NCBI RefSeq assembly: GCF_007828035.1
Contig: NZ_VITV01000005.1
Location: 1 to 64,000 of the forward strand
DNA: 64,000 nt
From: Nitrospirillum amazonense
GTDB lineage: Bacteria > Pseudomonadota > Alphaproteobacteria > Azospirillales > Azospirillaceae
Direction of reading: 5' to 3'
Made by a program: the position numbers and the translations under genes. Under the pieces are notes generated by a model. The model searched no databases. It saw only the letters and a list, made by a program, of their open reading frames with translations, and was not told the DNA's origin. Within the stretch, counting starts at the first letter, position 1. Every line of letters begins with the position of its first letter. Positions 25,822 to 36,208 of this stretch are shown piece by piece.

Positions 25822-28800
25822 TCAGGTGATGCGGGTGGGGATATAGCCCAGATCAGCGGCCGTGAAGCTGGTGGCGGTGGTGTTTTGCAGCGTCATCAAC
25901 GTCGACCAGCTGTCGCCGCCGCCGTTGAGGTCGACCTGCAGCAGGGTGTCGCCGCCCGACTGTTTCAGTTGCAGATAGCCGCCGTCGAAGGGGTTGGTGG
26001 TGGTGCTCCAGCCTGTCAGCATGCCGGACAGGAAGTCCGTCAGGTTCAGATGGTCCGTGCCGGTCTGGAAGTCTGTGACGGTAATGGACGTACTTGCGCT
26101 GAAACCATCGAAGGACGATTTCACCACCAGGGTATCGGCACCCGATCCCAAGGTGATGGTGTTGTCGGAGGTGCCAGCCCCGGTGCCGAAAAACTTCGTC
26201 GGGGTGATAATAACGGTATCGTCGCCCGCACCGGCGTCGATGGTGGCGTGCGCCGCCGCCTCGACGCTGATGGTGTCGTTGCCCGTGCCCCCCACCATGG
26301 TGACGGTATCCAGGAAGCGGTCGCCGCTGCCCTTGAAGTAGATGAAGTCGTCGCCCGTGCCGCCATCCATCAGGACGGAGCTGGCCGCGCCGGAATACCG
26401 GGAGACAGACAGATAATCATTACCGTCCTGGCCATACAGCTGGTCGTTACCGCCGGCGGAGTCGGCGAGGGTGTCGTTGCCGGTATCGCCGCCGGTGTTG
26501 GCGGCGTTGTTGCCGTAGAGGATGTCGTCGCCCGCGCCGCCATCCAGGCTGTCCGAGCCGCTGCCCCCTTCCAGCGTGTCATTGCCCATCCCGCCACTCA
26601 GCACGTCGTCTCCGCCCAAGCCCTGGACAAGGTCGCTCCCGCCCCAGCCGGTCAATGTGTCGTTGCCGGCGGTGCCAGTCACGGTTTGATCGGAATTCGA
26701 TCCGTCGGGTGAGAACTCCAAATCATGATAGGTGAAGGTGCTGGCAGTGGTGTTCTGGAAGGTGATGAGCGTGGTCCAGCCGCTGGCGGCACCGTTCCCG
26801 TCGGGATCGATCTGCAGCAGCGTGTCGTTGCCTGCCTGGACCAACTGCAGATAGCCGTTGCCGAAGGGGTTGGACGCGCCGTCCCAGCCGGTAAGAACGT
26901 AGGGCAGGTAATTATCCAATACCACCTTGTCGGTGCCGGGTTGGAAGTCGGTGACGGTCAGTGAAACATCGCTGTCCACGCTGGTGCCAGACTGGGTCAG
27001 AGCCACGGTGTCGGAGCCCGTCCCCAACGTCAGGGTGGTGGCGCCGACGCCGAAGCCCAGTATGATGGAAACAGTGTCGTTACCGGCGCCGGCATCCACC
27101 GTCTTCTGCCCTACCCCTTCCAAGGAGAGGGTATCATCGCCATCGCCGGCATCAATCGTGCCCTGGGCGAGGGCGTTCGCGCTGATGGCGTCGTTACCGC
27201 TCCCGCCCAAGATGGTGACGGTTTGACGACCGCTGCCATAGAAGCTGATGGTGTCGTTACCACTGCCGCCGTCCATGAGGATGGTTTCCGTGGCAGTGCT
27301 GGTGTACCGGGTCACGGTCAGCGTGTCGTTGCCGTCCTGGCCGTACAGCTGGTCGTTGCCGCCCTGGTCGTCGGTAAGGCGGTCGTCGCCGGTGTCGCCG
27401 CCGGTGTTCGCCGCGTTGTTGCCATAAAGGACGTCGTCGCCGCTGCCGCCGTTTAGGACGTCATAGCCGCTGCCACCCTCCAGCGTGTCGTTGCCGAAGC
27501 CGCCTGTCAGGATATCGTTGCCAGCCAGACCCTGGATGAGGTCATTTCCCTGGCCGCCTGTCAGGGTATCGCTGCCCGCCGTGCCAACGAGCGTCTGATT
27601 GGTCGGAGCCGAGCCGGTCGGGTCGTACATCAGGTCGCTGGTGGTGAAGGTGCTGGCGGTGGTGTTCTGGAAGGTGATCAGGTTGGACCAGCTGTCGCCG
27701 CCGCCGTCGAGATCGACCTGCAGCAGACTGTCGCTGCCCGATTGCACCAGCCGCAGGAAGCCGCCCGCGAAGGGATTAGTCGTCCCGTTCCAGCCCGTCA
27801 GCATGCCGGACAGGAAGTCCGTCAGGTTCAGATGGTCCGTGCCGGTCTGGAAGTCTGTGATGGTAATGGACGTACTTGCGCTGAAACCATCGAAGGACGA
27901 TTTCAGCACCAGGGTATCGGCACCCGATCCCAAGGTGATGGTGTTATCGGAGGAGCCAGCCCCGGTGCCGAAATACTTCGTCGGGGTGATGATGACGGTA
28001 TCGTCGCCGGCACCGGCGTCGATGGTGGCGTGCGCCGCCGCTTCGACGCTGATGGTGTCGTTGCCGGTGCCTCCTACCATGGTGACGGTATCCAGGAAGC
28101 GGTCGCCGCTGCCCTTGAAGTAGATGAAGTCGTCGCCCGTGCCGCCATCCATCAGGACGGAGCTGGCCGCGCCGGAATACCGGGAGACAGACAGATAATC
28201 ATTACCGTCCTGGCCATACAGCTGGTCGTTACCGCCGGCGGAGTCGGCGAGGGTGTCGTTGCCGGTGTCGCCGCCAGCGTTGGCGGCGTTGTTGCCATAG
28301 AGGACGTCATTGCCCGCGCCACCCGTAAGGCTGTCTGAGCCGCCACCCCCTTCCAGTGTGTCGTTGCCGCCGCTGCCACCGCTCAGGGTATCGTTGCCGT
28401 TCAGACCCATGATCAGGTCGCTCTGGCTGGTGCCAAAAATAGTATCGGCGTTGGCCGTTCCGGCAATCCAAGGAGCAGGGGTGTAGCCTAGGTCTTGAGC
28501 GGTAAAGGTGCTGGCGGTGGTGTTCTGCAAGGTGACAAGTGTGGTCCAGCTGTCGGCGGCTCCGTCGACGTCGATCTGTAACAGGGTATCGTTGCCCGAC
28601 TGCACCAATTGCAGGAACCCATCGGCGAAGGGGTTGGATACGCCGTCCCAGCCCTTCAGCGTCTGGCCCAGGAAGTGGCCCAGCTTCAGCTGATCGGTGC
28701 CCACGGTGAAATCGGTGACAGTGGCGTTCCTGCCGGCATAGTGCCCGTTTGCCTGGGCCAAGGTCAGGGTGTCTGAGCCGGCTCCCAGCGTCACAATGCT

Positions 28801-30030
28801 GTCCAAGCCCATGTCAACCGTCAGGTTGTCATTGCCAGCCGCGCCGATGGCGGCATTTATCGCGTTTAGAGTGTAGTTGCCGGTGGTCGCGGAGTCGCCC
28901 GCGTTGACAACAACGTAATAAGTTCCGGCCTGTGAGGCGGTGAAGGGCAGCACGACGGTGCCGGTGGTGGGGGAGGCCGTGGCGACTTGACGGCCACTGG
29001 CATCATAAATGGTCAGAACGCCGGTGCCAGGCGCCATCGTCAATTCCACCGCCAACTGCTGGCCAGTAGTCAGCGTCAACTGGTACCAATCGTGGTCGCC
29101 CGCAGTGTCGACGGCACCGGTGACCGCCAGACCCAAGCCGAACCCATGGCTTGTTTGCTCATGGCCGAACATTGCGCTGCCGTTGTCATTGCCCTGGGCG
29201 TAACCATGCTGAATCCACTGCGTGATTGCGCCTTCGACGCCTAGGCCCGCCAGAGAGGGATGGCTCAGCAGATAGGCGACCCCATCAAAGGTAACGGTGC
29301 GCCCCTCGGTGTGGCCGGTGGTGATGTAATGGGTGGCGCCGGCGTCGGCATTGGCGCCGAAGGCGGCGATGAGGTCGCCGTAGGACGCAATGTAGGCTAG
29401 GCCATCGAAGGTGACGGTGCGCCCCTCGATGTGGCCGGTGGTGATGTAATGGGTGGCGCCGGCGTCGGCATTGGCGCCGAAGGCGGCGATGAGGTCGCCG
29501 TAGGACGCAATGTAGGCTAGGCCATCGAAGGTGACGGTGCGCCCCTCGATGTGGCCGGTGGTGATGTAATGGGTGGCGCCGGCGTCGGCATTGGCGCCGA
29601 AGGCGGCGATGAGGTCGCCGTAGGACGCGATGTAGGCCAAGCCATTGAAGGTGACGGTGCGTCCCTCGATGTGGCCGGTGGTGATGTAATGGGTGATGCC
29701 GGCTTGGGTATTGGTGCCGAAAGCGGCGATGAGATCGGCGTAAGACGCAATGTAGGCCAGGCCATCGAAGGTGACGGCGCGTCCCTCCATATGGCCGGTG
29801 GTGATGTAATGGATGGCGCCGGCTTCGGCGTTGGCACCATATGCGGCTATAAGGTCGGGGTTGGACGCGATATAAGCCAAGGCGTCGAAGGTTACGGTGC
29901 GTCCTTCCACCTGCCCGGAGCTGTTGTAATGCGCTAGTCCGGCCTGGGGGTTCGCGCCAAATGCGGCAATGAGGTCCGAATACGAGGCAATATAGCTCAG
30001 CGCTTCAACGTCGCTCCAGGACGATGTCAT
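25822..30030 (-). CDS. Giant RTX-type calcium-binding secreted protein
   Basis: A 1402-residue acidic protein without a Sec signal, probably exported by a type I system. Residues about 8-255 are six 40-residue repeats (AYIASYGDLIAAFGANADAG, then HYITTGHIEGRTVTF), then a further partial unit. A bacterial pre-peptidase C-terminal (PPC)-like domain is at about 298-395 (DHDWYQLTL to TGNYTLN). Then come four modules, each with a calcium-binding beta-roll core of GGxGxDxLxGG nonapeptides (GNDTLEGGSGSDSLDGGAGD) and a VTDFxxGTDxLxL segment. The C-terminus DLGYIPTRIT has the hydrophobic tail expected of type I substrates. The ATG at 30030 has AAGGTG upstream. No ABC exporter genes lie nearby. Possible roles are adhesin, surface layer or matrix protein. 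Confidence 0.85.
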   Translation of the reverse strand: MTSSWSDVEALSYIASYSDLIAAFGANPQAGLAHYNSSGQVEGRTVTFDALAYIASNPDLIAAYGANAEAGAIHYITTGHMEGRAVTFDGLAYIASYADLIAAFGTNTQAGITHYITTGHIEGRTVTFNGLAYIASYGDLIAAFGANADAGATHYITTGHIEGRTVTFDGLAYIASYGDLIAAFGANADAGATHYITTGHIEGRTVTFDGLAYIASYGDLIAAFGANADAGATHYITTGHTEGRTVTFDGVAYLLSHPSLAGLGVEGAITQWIQHGYAQGNDNGSAMFGHEQTSHGFGLGLAVTGAVDTAGDHDWYQLTLTTGQQLAVELTMAPGTGVLTIYDASGRQVATASPTTGTVVLPFTASQAGTYYVVVNAGDSATTGNYTLNAINAAIGAAGNDNLTVDMGLDSIVTLGAGSDTLTLAQANGHYAGRNATVTDFTVGTDQLKLGHFLGQTLKGWDGVSNPFADGFLQLVQSGNDTLLQIDVDGAADSWTTLVTLQNTTASTFTAQDLGYTPAPWIAGTANADTIFGTSQSDLIMGLNGNDTLSGGSGGNDTLEGGGGSDSLTGGAGNDVLYGNNAANAGGDTGNDTLADSAGGNDQLYGQDGNDYLSVSRYSGAASSVLMDGGTGDDFIYFKGSGDRFLDTVTMVGGTGNDTISVEAAAHATIDAGAGDDTVIITPTKYFGTGAGSSDNTITLGSGADTLVLKSSFDGFSASTSITITDFQTGTDHLNLTDFLSGMLTGWNGTTNPFAGGFLRLVQSGSDSLLQVDLDGGGDSWSNLITFQNTTASTFTTSDLMYDPTGSAPTNQTLVGTAGSDTLTGGQGNDLIQGLAGNDILTGGFGNDTLEGGSGYDVLNGGSGDDVLYGNNAANTGGDTGDDRLTDDQGGNDQLYGQDGNDTLTVTRYTSTATETILMDGGSGNDTISFYGSGRQTVTILGGSGNDAISANALAQGTIDAGDGDDTLSLEGVGQKTVDAGAGNDTVSIILGFGVGATTLTLGTGSDTVALTQSGTSVDSDVSLTVTDFQPGTDKVVLDNYLPYVLTGWDGASNPFGNGYLQLVQAGNDTLLQIDPDGNGAASGWTTLITFQNTTASTFTYHDLEFSPDGSNSDQTVTGTAGNDTLTGWGGSDLVQGLGGDDVLSGGMGNDTLEGGSGSDSLDGGAGDDILYGNNAANTGGDTGNDTLADSAGGNDQLYGQDGNDYLSVSRYSGAASSVLMDGGTGDDFIYFKGSGDRFLDTVTMVGGTGNDTISVEAAAHATIDAGAGDDTVIITPTKFFGTGAGTSDNTITLGSGADTLVVKSSFDGFSASTSITVTDFQTGTDHLNLTDFLSGMLTGWSTTTNPFDGGYLQLKQSGGDTLLQVDLNGGGDSWSTLMTLQNTTATSFTAADLGYIPTRIT
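26008..28322 (-). repeat. Internal module duplication in the RTX gene, offset 1782 bp
   Basis: About 530 bp at 26008-26540 are nearly identical in DNA to 27790-28322 at a constant offset of 1782 bp (594 codons). One 100-bp stretch around 26371 and 28153 shows no difference I could find. This is duplication at DNA level, not just protein similarity. Confidence 0.8.
29281..30000 (-). repeat. Six in-phase 120-bp tandem repeats
   Basis: Units start at 29281, 29401, 29521, 29641, 29761 and 29881. The first three are almost identical in DNA and the outer ones diverge. The period is exactly 120 bp, 40 codons, and encodes the N-terminal repeats of the RTX protein. Confidence 0.92.
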
Positions 30031-30907
30031 CAAAACACCTTATGTTAATGTGTTTACTCTCTAGTTCCCGGCCATTTTAAGGTACGTTTGCAAAAATTGT
30101 AAGAATTTTACTTGTCGTCTTGCGAATAATTGCCTTGATCGACTCAATCGGAGGTGATCAAAGCCATTTTGCGTAGGTTTGGATAGCTGAGCAGGCGCGC
30201 CGCGGTTGATGTCGCGGATGGTATGGCGCAGGTCGGTGCAGGAACTTCAGCTGCGGGTTGGTCCACTTGTGCTGGTGGGTGGGCGTTGGCCTTGGGCCGG
30301 ACGGTCGTGGCGGAAGACTTCCTCATCGCAGGAAAACTGGGAATGGTATTTTCAAATAGGCATAGTATTTATGTTTTCATATTAATGAATGGAAAGTGAC
30401 GATGAGACAGAATACGATGGTATTTCTAAATTGTAGCTGATGGGCGTGCCATCTTCAAAAATTTTTTTTGATTAAATCAAATCTGGGAAGGACAATTTTT
30501 ATTTTGACATAATTGATAAATTATAGCCGTAAGTTGATGCAATCTTTATTGATTGCGCCAGCTTTTGGAAATTGCAGCGAAAGTAGATGTTGCCGTCGAT
30601 GGGGCTCTCGGTTCAGGCAACGGGTGAATTGGATTCTCATAGGCGCGCATGAAGTTTTGATGGAAAAGGTGCTGATTGAGTCACGTCAAAGGAGATGAAT
30701 GAGGTTTATTGTCGCGAGGCGCTTTGCCGCATATGCCGATAGCGATTGGGCAACCGGTTACCTGAACCGGTGCGGCAAGACTGGGCTCACTATTGATGGA
30801 GGATTCCGATCATGCGGGGGCGTGACGTGGCATACTCACCGCCACGCTTGCCATGCGCTGGGAATGGCCACTCCCGAGTCGCCGCAGCCGCCGTGCCGCG
30901 CCGGGGG
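30031..30907. other. AT-rich, gene-poor stretch
   Basis: About 880 bp between the RTX and prolyl aminopeptidase starts/stops, with its middle (30330-30560) strikingly AT-rich against a GC-rich background (runs such as ATTTTTTTTGATTAAAT). Short open frames exist: a 60-residue one at 30144-30326 on the minus strand and a 75-residue one at 30699-30926 on the plus strand with AAAGGAG before the ATG. Neither resembles a known protein. It could hold the RTX promoter and regulatory sequence, or be the scar of an insertion. No integrase, tRNA end or insertion-sequence ends are visible. Confidence 0.6.
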
Positions 30908-32885
<1,978 letters not shown>

Positions 32886-33064
32886 GGGGGAGCCGTTCCC
32901 TGAAACGACCGGGGCGCGGATTACCCCGGATAGGCTGTATGAACAGCCCCGTGTCATAGGAGATCCGCCCCCAGGTGTCACTTGGCAATTTCATGGCGGC
33001 AATGTGGTCAACTTGCCATCATGGCGCGCACCGCCCCTGAATGCGTGGAACCGACGGCCCAGCC

Positions 33065-34429
33065 ATGAAGCAGATCCGCCTCAACGCCTTCGACATGAAT
33101 TGCGTCGGCCACATCCACCAGGGCCTGTGGCGGCACCCGCGCGACCGTTCGACGCAATACACCGATCTTGCCTATTGGATGGACCTGGCGCGCACGCTTG
33201 AGCGGGGCCTGTTCGACGGGTTGTTCCTGGCCGATGTGCTGGGCGTCTACGACGTCTACCAAGGTGGCCCGGACGCTGCGGTGCGCGAGGCGGTGCAGGT
33301 ACCTGTGGGTGATCCCCTGCTGCTGATCCCGGCCATGGCGGCGGCGACCACCCACCTGGGCTTCGGCGTCACCGCCAACCTGAGCTACGAGCCGCCCTAT
33401 ACCTTCGCCCGGCGCATGAGCACGCTGGACCACCTGACCGGCGGGCGCGTGGGCTGGAACATCGTCACGGGATATCTCGACAGCGCCGCCCGCGCCCTGG
33501 GCCTGGACGGGCAGGCGGCGCATGACGACCGCTATGCCGTGGCCGAGGAATACATGGACGTGGTCTACCGCCTGTGGGAAGGCAGCTGGGCCGACGACGC
33601 CGTGCGCCGCGACCGCGAGGGCGGCACTTATGCCGACCCGGCCCGCGTCCGCGCCGTCCGCCACCACGGCCCGCACTTCCGGATGGAGGGCGCGCACCTG
33701 TGCGAGCCGTCGCCCCAGCGCACGCCCGTGCTGTTTCAGGCGGGGTCGTCCGAGCGGGGGCGCAAGTTCGCCGCCGCCCACGCTGAATGCGTCTTCGTCA
33801 ACGGCGGGCCCAAGCCGCACGTCGCCCGCCTGGTGGCCGACCTGCGCGACCTGGCCCGCAGCCTGGGCCGTGATCCTTCAGACTTGAAGGTGTTCGTCGG
33901 CGCCACCGTCGTGGTGGCCGAGACCGATGCCCTGGCCCAGGCCAAGCGCGCGGACTATGAGCGCTACGCCAGTGTCGAGGGCGCCTTGGCCCATGCCTCC
34001 GCGTCCCTGGGTATCGACTTCGCCGCCAAGGAGTGGGATGAGCCCATTCACGCTGGTCAGAGCCAGGCAGTGACCTCGAACATCGAGAACCAGGCCGCCC
34101 GCCGGCCGGACAAGGTGCTGACCCGGCGCGGCCTGGTGGAGGGGTTGAAGCTGGGCGGGCGCCAGGTGCCCATCGTTGGCGGCCCGGCCACCGTGGCGGA
34201 TGAGCTGACGGCCTGGGTGGAACAGGCAGACGTGGATGGTTTCATCCTGGCGCGCACGGTGACGCCGGAATGCTTCGGCGACTTCGTCGATCTGGTGGTG
34301 CCGGAGTTGCAGGGGCGTGGCGCTTACAAGACGGAGTATGCGCCCGGCACGCTGCGCGAAAAGCTGACGGGCCGACGTGCGCGCCTGCCCGCCGCCCACC
34401 CCGCCGCCAGTCGGCGCTGGCCGGATTAG
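33065..34429 (+). CDS. LLM-class flavin-dependent monooxygenase (NtaA/SnaA/DszA type)
   Basis: A 454-residue bacterial-luciferase-like TIM-barrel monooxygenase using reduced FMN supplied by a separate reductase. Family features are MNCVGHIHQGLWRHP at the N-terminus, FLADVLGVYDVYQG, TYxFARRMSTLDHLTGGRVGW-type core with GRVGWNIVTGYLDSAARALG, and FQAGSSERGRKFAAAHAE. Members oxidise sulfur, nitrogen or chelator compounds (EDTA, NTA, dibenzothiophene, alkanesulfonates). The substrate cannot be told from sequence and no flavin reductase or transporter lies next to it. The start at 33065 matches the family N-terminus. Its end overlaps the convergent TetR gene by 4 bp. Confidence 0.9.
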   Translation: MKQIRLNAFDMNCVGHIHQGLWRHPRDRSTQYTDLAYWMDLARTLERGLFDGLFLADVLGVYDVYQGGPDAAVREAVQVPVGDPLLLIPAMAAATTHLGFGVTANLSYEPPYTFARRMSTLDHLTGGRVGWNIVTGYLDSAARALGLDGQAAHDDRYAVAEEYMDVVYRLWEGSWADDAVRRDREGGTYADPARVRAVRHHGPHFRMEGAHLCEPSPQRTPVLFQAGSSERGRKFAAAHAECVFVNGGPKPHVARLVADLRDLARSLGRDPSDLKVFVGATVVVAETDALAQAKRADYERYASVEGALAHASASLGIDFAAKEWDEPIHAGQSQAVTSNIENQAARRPDKVLTRRGLVEGLKLGGRQVPIVGGPATVADELTAWVEQADVDGFILARTVTPECFGDFVDLVVPELQGRGAYKTEYAPGTLREKLTGRRARLPAAHPAASRRWPD

Positions 34430-35085
34430 CCCAGCGCATCCTTCAGGAACAACCCCGCGGCATGCTCTAGCCCGGCCAGGGCCTCACGCCCATGGGCCAG
34501 GTCGGGCTCGTCGCCCAGGGCGGCGGCGCCCTTCATCATTTGCAGCAGGGTCACGGCCATGGCGGCCGCCCGTTCCGGGGGCAGGGCGGGGGACTTGGCG
34601 CGCAGGATGGCGGCGATGCCCCGGCGCAGGCCGGCGCGCAAGGCGCCCTGCTGCGCCACCATGTCGGGCCGGGCGTCGATCAGGGCGAAGGCGGCGGCGC
34701 GCTCCACCTTCAGGCTGGGCAGCACGGCCAGCAGGTTGGCCGCCAGTTCGGCCGGCGACAGGGCGGCGGCGCGCGCCTCCACCGTCGCCAGCAGGGCCAT
34801 CAGCGCCCCCGCGTATTGCGCCAGCAGGGCATCGGCCAGCACGGCCTTGGTGGGGAAGAACTGGTAGAGCGAGCCGATGGGCGCCCCCGCCCTGGCCGCG
34901 ATCTCCGTCATCGTGGCGGCGTCATAGCCCTTCTCCGCGAACACGGCGCCGGCGGCGGCCAGCAGGGCGGCCACGCGGGCACGGCCCCGTTCGCGAGTCG
35001 GTTTCTTGGGGCCGGCGGGGGGCGTGCCTTCCGGGGATGCGGCAATAGGCGCGGGGCGGTCGGCTGTTGACTTTTGTGAGGGCAT
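34426..35085 (-). CDS. TetR-family transcriptional regulator
   Basis: A 219-residue regulator: a basic disordered leader (residues 1 to about 35), then the TetR helix-turn-helix (AAGAVFAEKGYDAATMTEIA and GAPIGSLYQFFPTKAVLADAL), then an all-helical ligand domain. It is divergent from the isochorismatase-fold gene. Two dyads (35076-35091 and 35102-35117) overlap its start region, so it probably represses both itself and the hydrolase. In-frame ATGs at 35091 and 35103 are alternative starts; the operator overlaps all three. Confidence 0.9.
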   Translation of the reverse strand: MPSQKSTADRPAPIAASPEGTPPAGPKKPTRERGRARVAALLAAAGAVFAEKGYDAATMTEIAARAGAPIGSLYQFFPTKAVLADALLAQYAGALMALLATVEARAAALSPAELAANLLAVLPSLKVERAAAFALIDARPDMVAQQGALRAGLRRGIAAILRAKSPALPPERAAAMAVTLLQMMKGAAALGDEPDLAHGREALAGLEHAAGLFLKDALG

Positions 35086-35117
35086 TCTCATAAATCTTTT
35101 CATGAGGATGCCCTCAT
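35076..35117. promoter_or_regulatory. Tandem TetR operators
   Basis: ATGAGGATGCCCTCAT (35102-35117) is a 6-4-6 palindrome. GTGAGGGCATTCTCAT (35076-35091) is a diverged copy in opposite orientation. Together they form a larger 15-bp dyad (14 of 15 symmetric) with a 10-bp spacer between the divergent genes. Confidence 0.7.
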
Positions 35118-35166
35118 ATTCCCATTCCCGGCGCCCGCCGTCCATCCCCCGCTTCTGGAGGTTGCT

Positions 35167-35736
35167 ATGAGCTTCAACCTGGATCCCAAGACCACCGCCC
35201 TGGTGCTGATCGACCTGCAGCACGGCATCGTCAACCTGCCCCTGGCGCCGCACACGGGGGCCGAGGTGCTGGCCCGGTCCAAGGCGCTGGCCGACCGTTT
35301 CCGCGCGGCCGGCGCGCCGGTGGTGCTGGTGCGCGTGGCTTTCGCGCCTGATTTCAGCGACGCGCCGCGTCAGCCCACGGACCAGGCCATGACCGTGCCG
35401 CCGGGCGGCTTCCCGGCCAATTGGGCCACGCTGGATGAGGATTTGGTGAAGGCGGGTGACATCATCGTCACCAAGCGGCAGTGGGGCGCCTTCTACGGCA
35501 CCGATCTGGATCTGCAACTGCGCCGCCGGGGTATCACCACCATCGTGCTGGCCGGCATCGCCACGAATATTGGCGTGGAATCCACGGCGCGCGGCGCCTG
35601 GGAACACGGCTACGCCCTGGTGTTCCCGACCGACGCCATGAGCACCTTCACGGCCGAGATGCAGGATTTCGCGCTGAGCACCATCTTCCCGCGCCTGGGT
35701 CGCCGAACCACCAGCGACGCCATCACTCTGAGCTGA
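35167..35736 (+). CDS. Isochorismatase-fold hydrolase, YecD-like, lacking the catalytic cysteine
   Basis: A 189-residue cysteine-hydrolase-fold protein. Asp16 in LVLIDLQ and Lys in IVTKRQWGAF correspond to two members of the usual catalytic triad. The third, normally Cys in TNICVES, is Gly136 in ATNIGVES. E. coli YecD has the same replacement, so classical amidase chemistry is doubtful. TetR-controlled from the adjacent divergent operators. GGAG lies 7 bases before the ATG. The substrate is unknown; detoxification of a small ligand is one possibility. Confidence 0.85.
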   Translation: MSFNLDPKTTALVLIDLQHGIVNLPLAPHTGAEVLARSKALADRFRAAGAPVVLVRVAFAPDFSDAPRQPTDQAMTVPPGGFPANWATLDEDLVKAGDIIVTKRQWGAFYGTDLDLQLRRRGITTIVLAGIATNIGVESTARGAWEHGYALVFPTDAMSTFTAEMQDFALSTIFPRLGRRTTSDAITLS

Positions 35737-35738
35737 GG

Positions 35739-35897
35739 CTAGGCGGCGAAGAGGAAGGTGAAGAGGAGGGGGCAGGTCTCATGGACCAGGGCCCGGATCT
35801 CTCCCTCCGTCACGCGATCACGTTCCATCATCAGGCGCACGATGGGCTCGGCCAGCAACTCGTCCAGCGTCGCTTCCTCGATCTCCGGCATCGGCAT
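35739..35897 (-). CDS. 52-residue small protein behind a possible Fur box
   Basis: A short gene from ATG (35897) to TAG (35739), convergent with the previous gene. The product starts MPMPEIEEATLDELLAEPIV, has a charged helix-rich centre (MMERDRVTEGEIRALVHE) and a hydrophobic tail containing one Cys (TCPLLFTFLF). AAGGGGA lies about 7 bases upstream of the ATG. About 50 bp further up is an iron-box-like sequence (35949-35963). I know no family; position and codon use (GC-rich third positions) support a real gene. An iron-responsive micro-protein is inference. Confidence 0.55.
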   Translation of the reverse strand: MPMPEIEEATLDELLAEPIVRLMMERDRVTEGEIRALVHETCPLLFTFLFAA

Positions 35898-35948
35898 GGC
35901 GGGTCCCCTTCCGTCTCGGTGGAAACTGTATGGGCACAGTAATGATAT

Positions 35949-35963
35949 TGAGAATGATTCGCA
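35949..35963. promoter_or_regulatory. Possible Fur box
   Basis: TGAGAATGATTCGCA resembles the 7-1-7 Fur half-site pair (TGAGAAT-n-ATTCTCA) with 5 of 7 symmetric positions. AATGATAT just to the left extends the match toward the 19-bp consensus. It precedes the 52-residue gene on the minus strand. Confidence 0.45.
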
Positions 35964-36109
35964 AATAGCCTTTTTGCAGCCACCCCTCCGGCATACGCGG
36001 GAGGGGTGGGATTACCCTGGCACGAAGGGGCTTTGCGCCGCCGCAGGCAAGCGGTTGCGTGGGCTGTTTTTACGAATCCGCCGGAGTCTTTACCAGTCCG
36101 CCAAAGGGC

Positions 36110-36200
36110 GCCGCGCCTTGCGCCTAAGCCCTAGGCCGCGCCAGGCGGCGGCTACGCCTGGCCTATAAGACGCCTTGACTATCAGTCTCGGCGCCTGAGG
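36110..36200. repeat. Possible diverged copy of the dispersed palindromic repeat
   Basis: CTAGGCCGCG, an inverted repeat CCAGGCG/CGCCTGG, and the end GGCGCCTGAGG recall the other copies, but the central GCGAGGATAGCC block is not clear. The whole 35964-36208 gap otherwise holds no gene. Confidence 0.35.
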
Positions 36201-36208
36201 AAAGCGAC

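Noticed and set aside
29281-30000. Regular 120-bp repeats as a possible CRISPR or satellite array
   Set aside because: The units are contiguous without spacers and remain in one reading frame encoding 40-residue protein repeats.
30144-30326. 60-residue minus-strand frame
   Set aside because: Low-complexity Ala/Pro composition and no ribosome-binding sequence that I could support.
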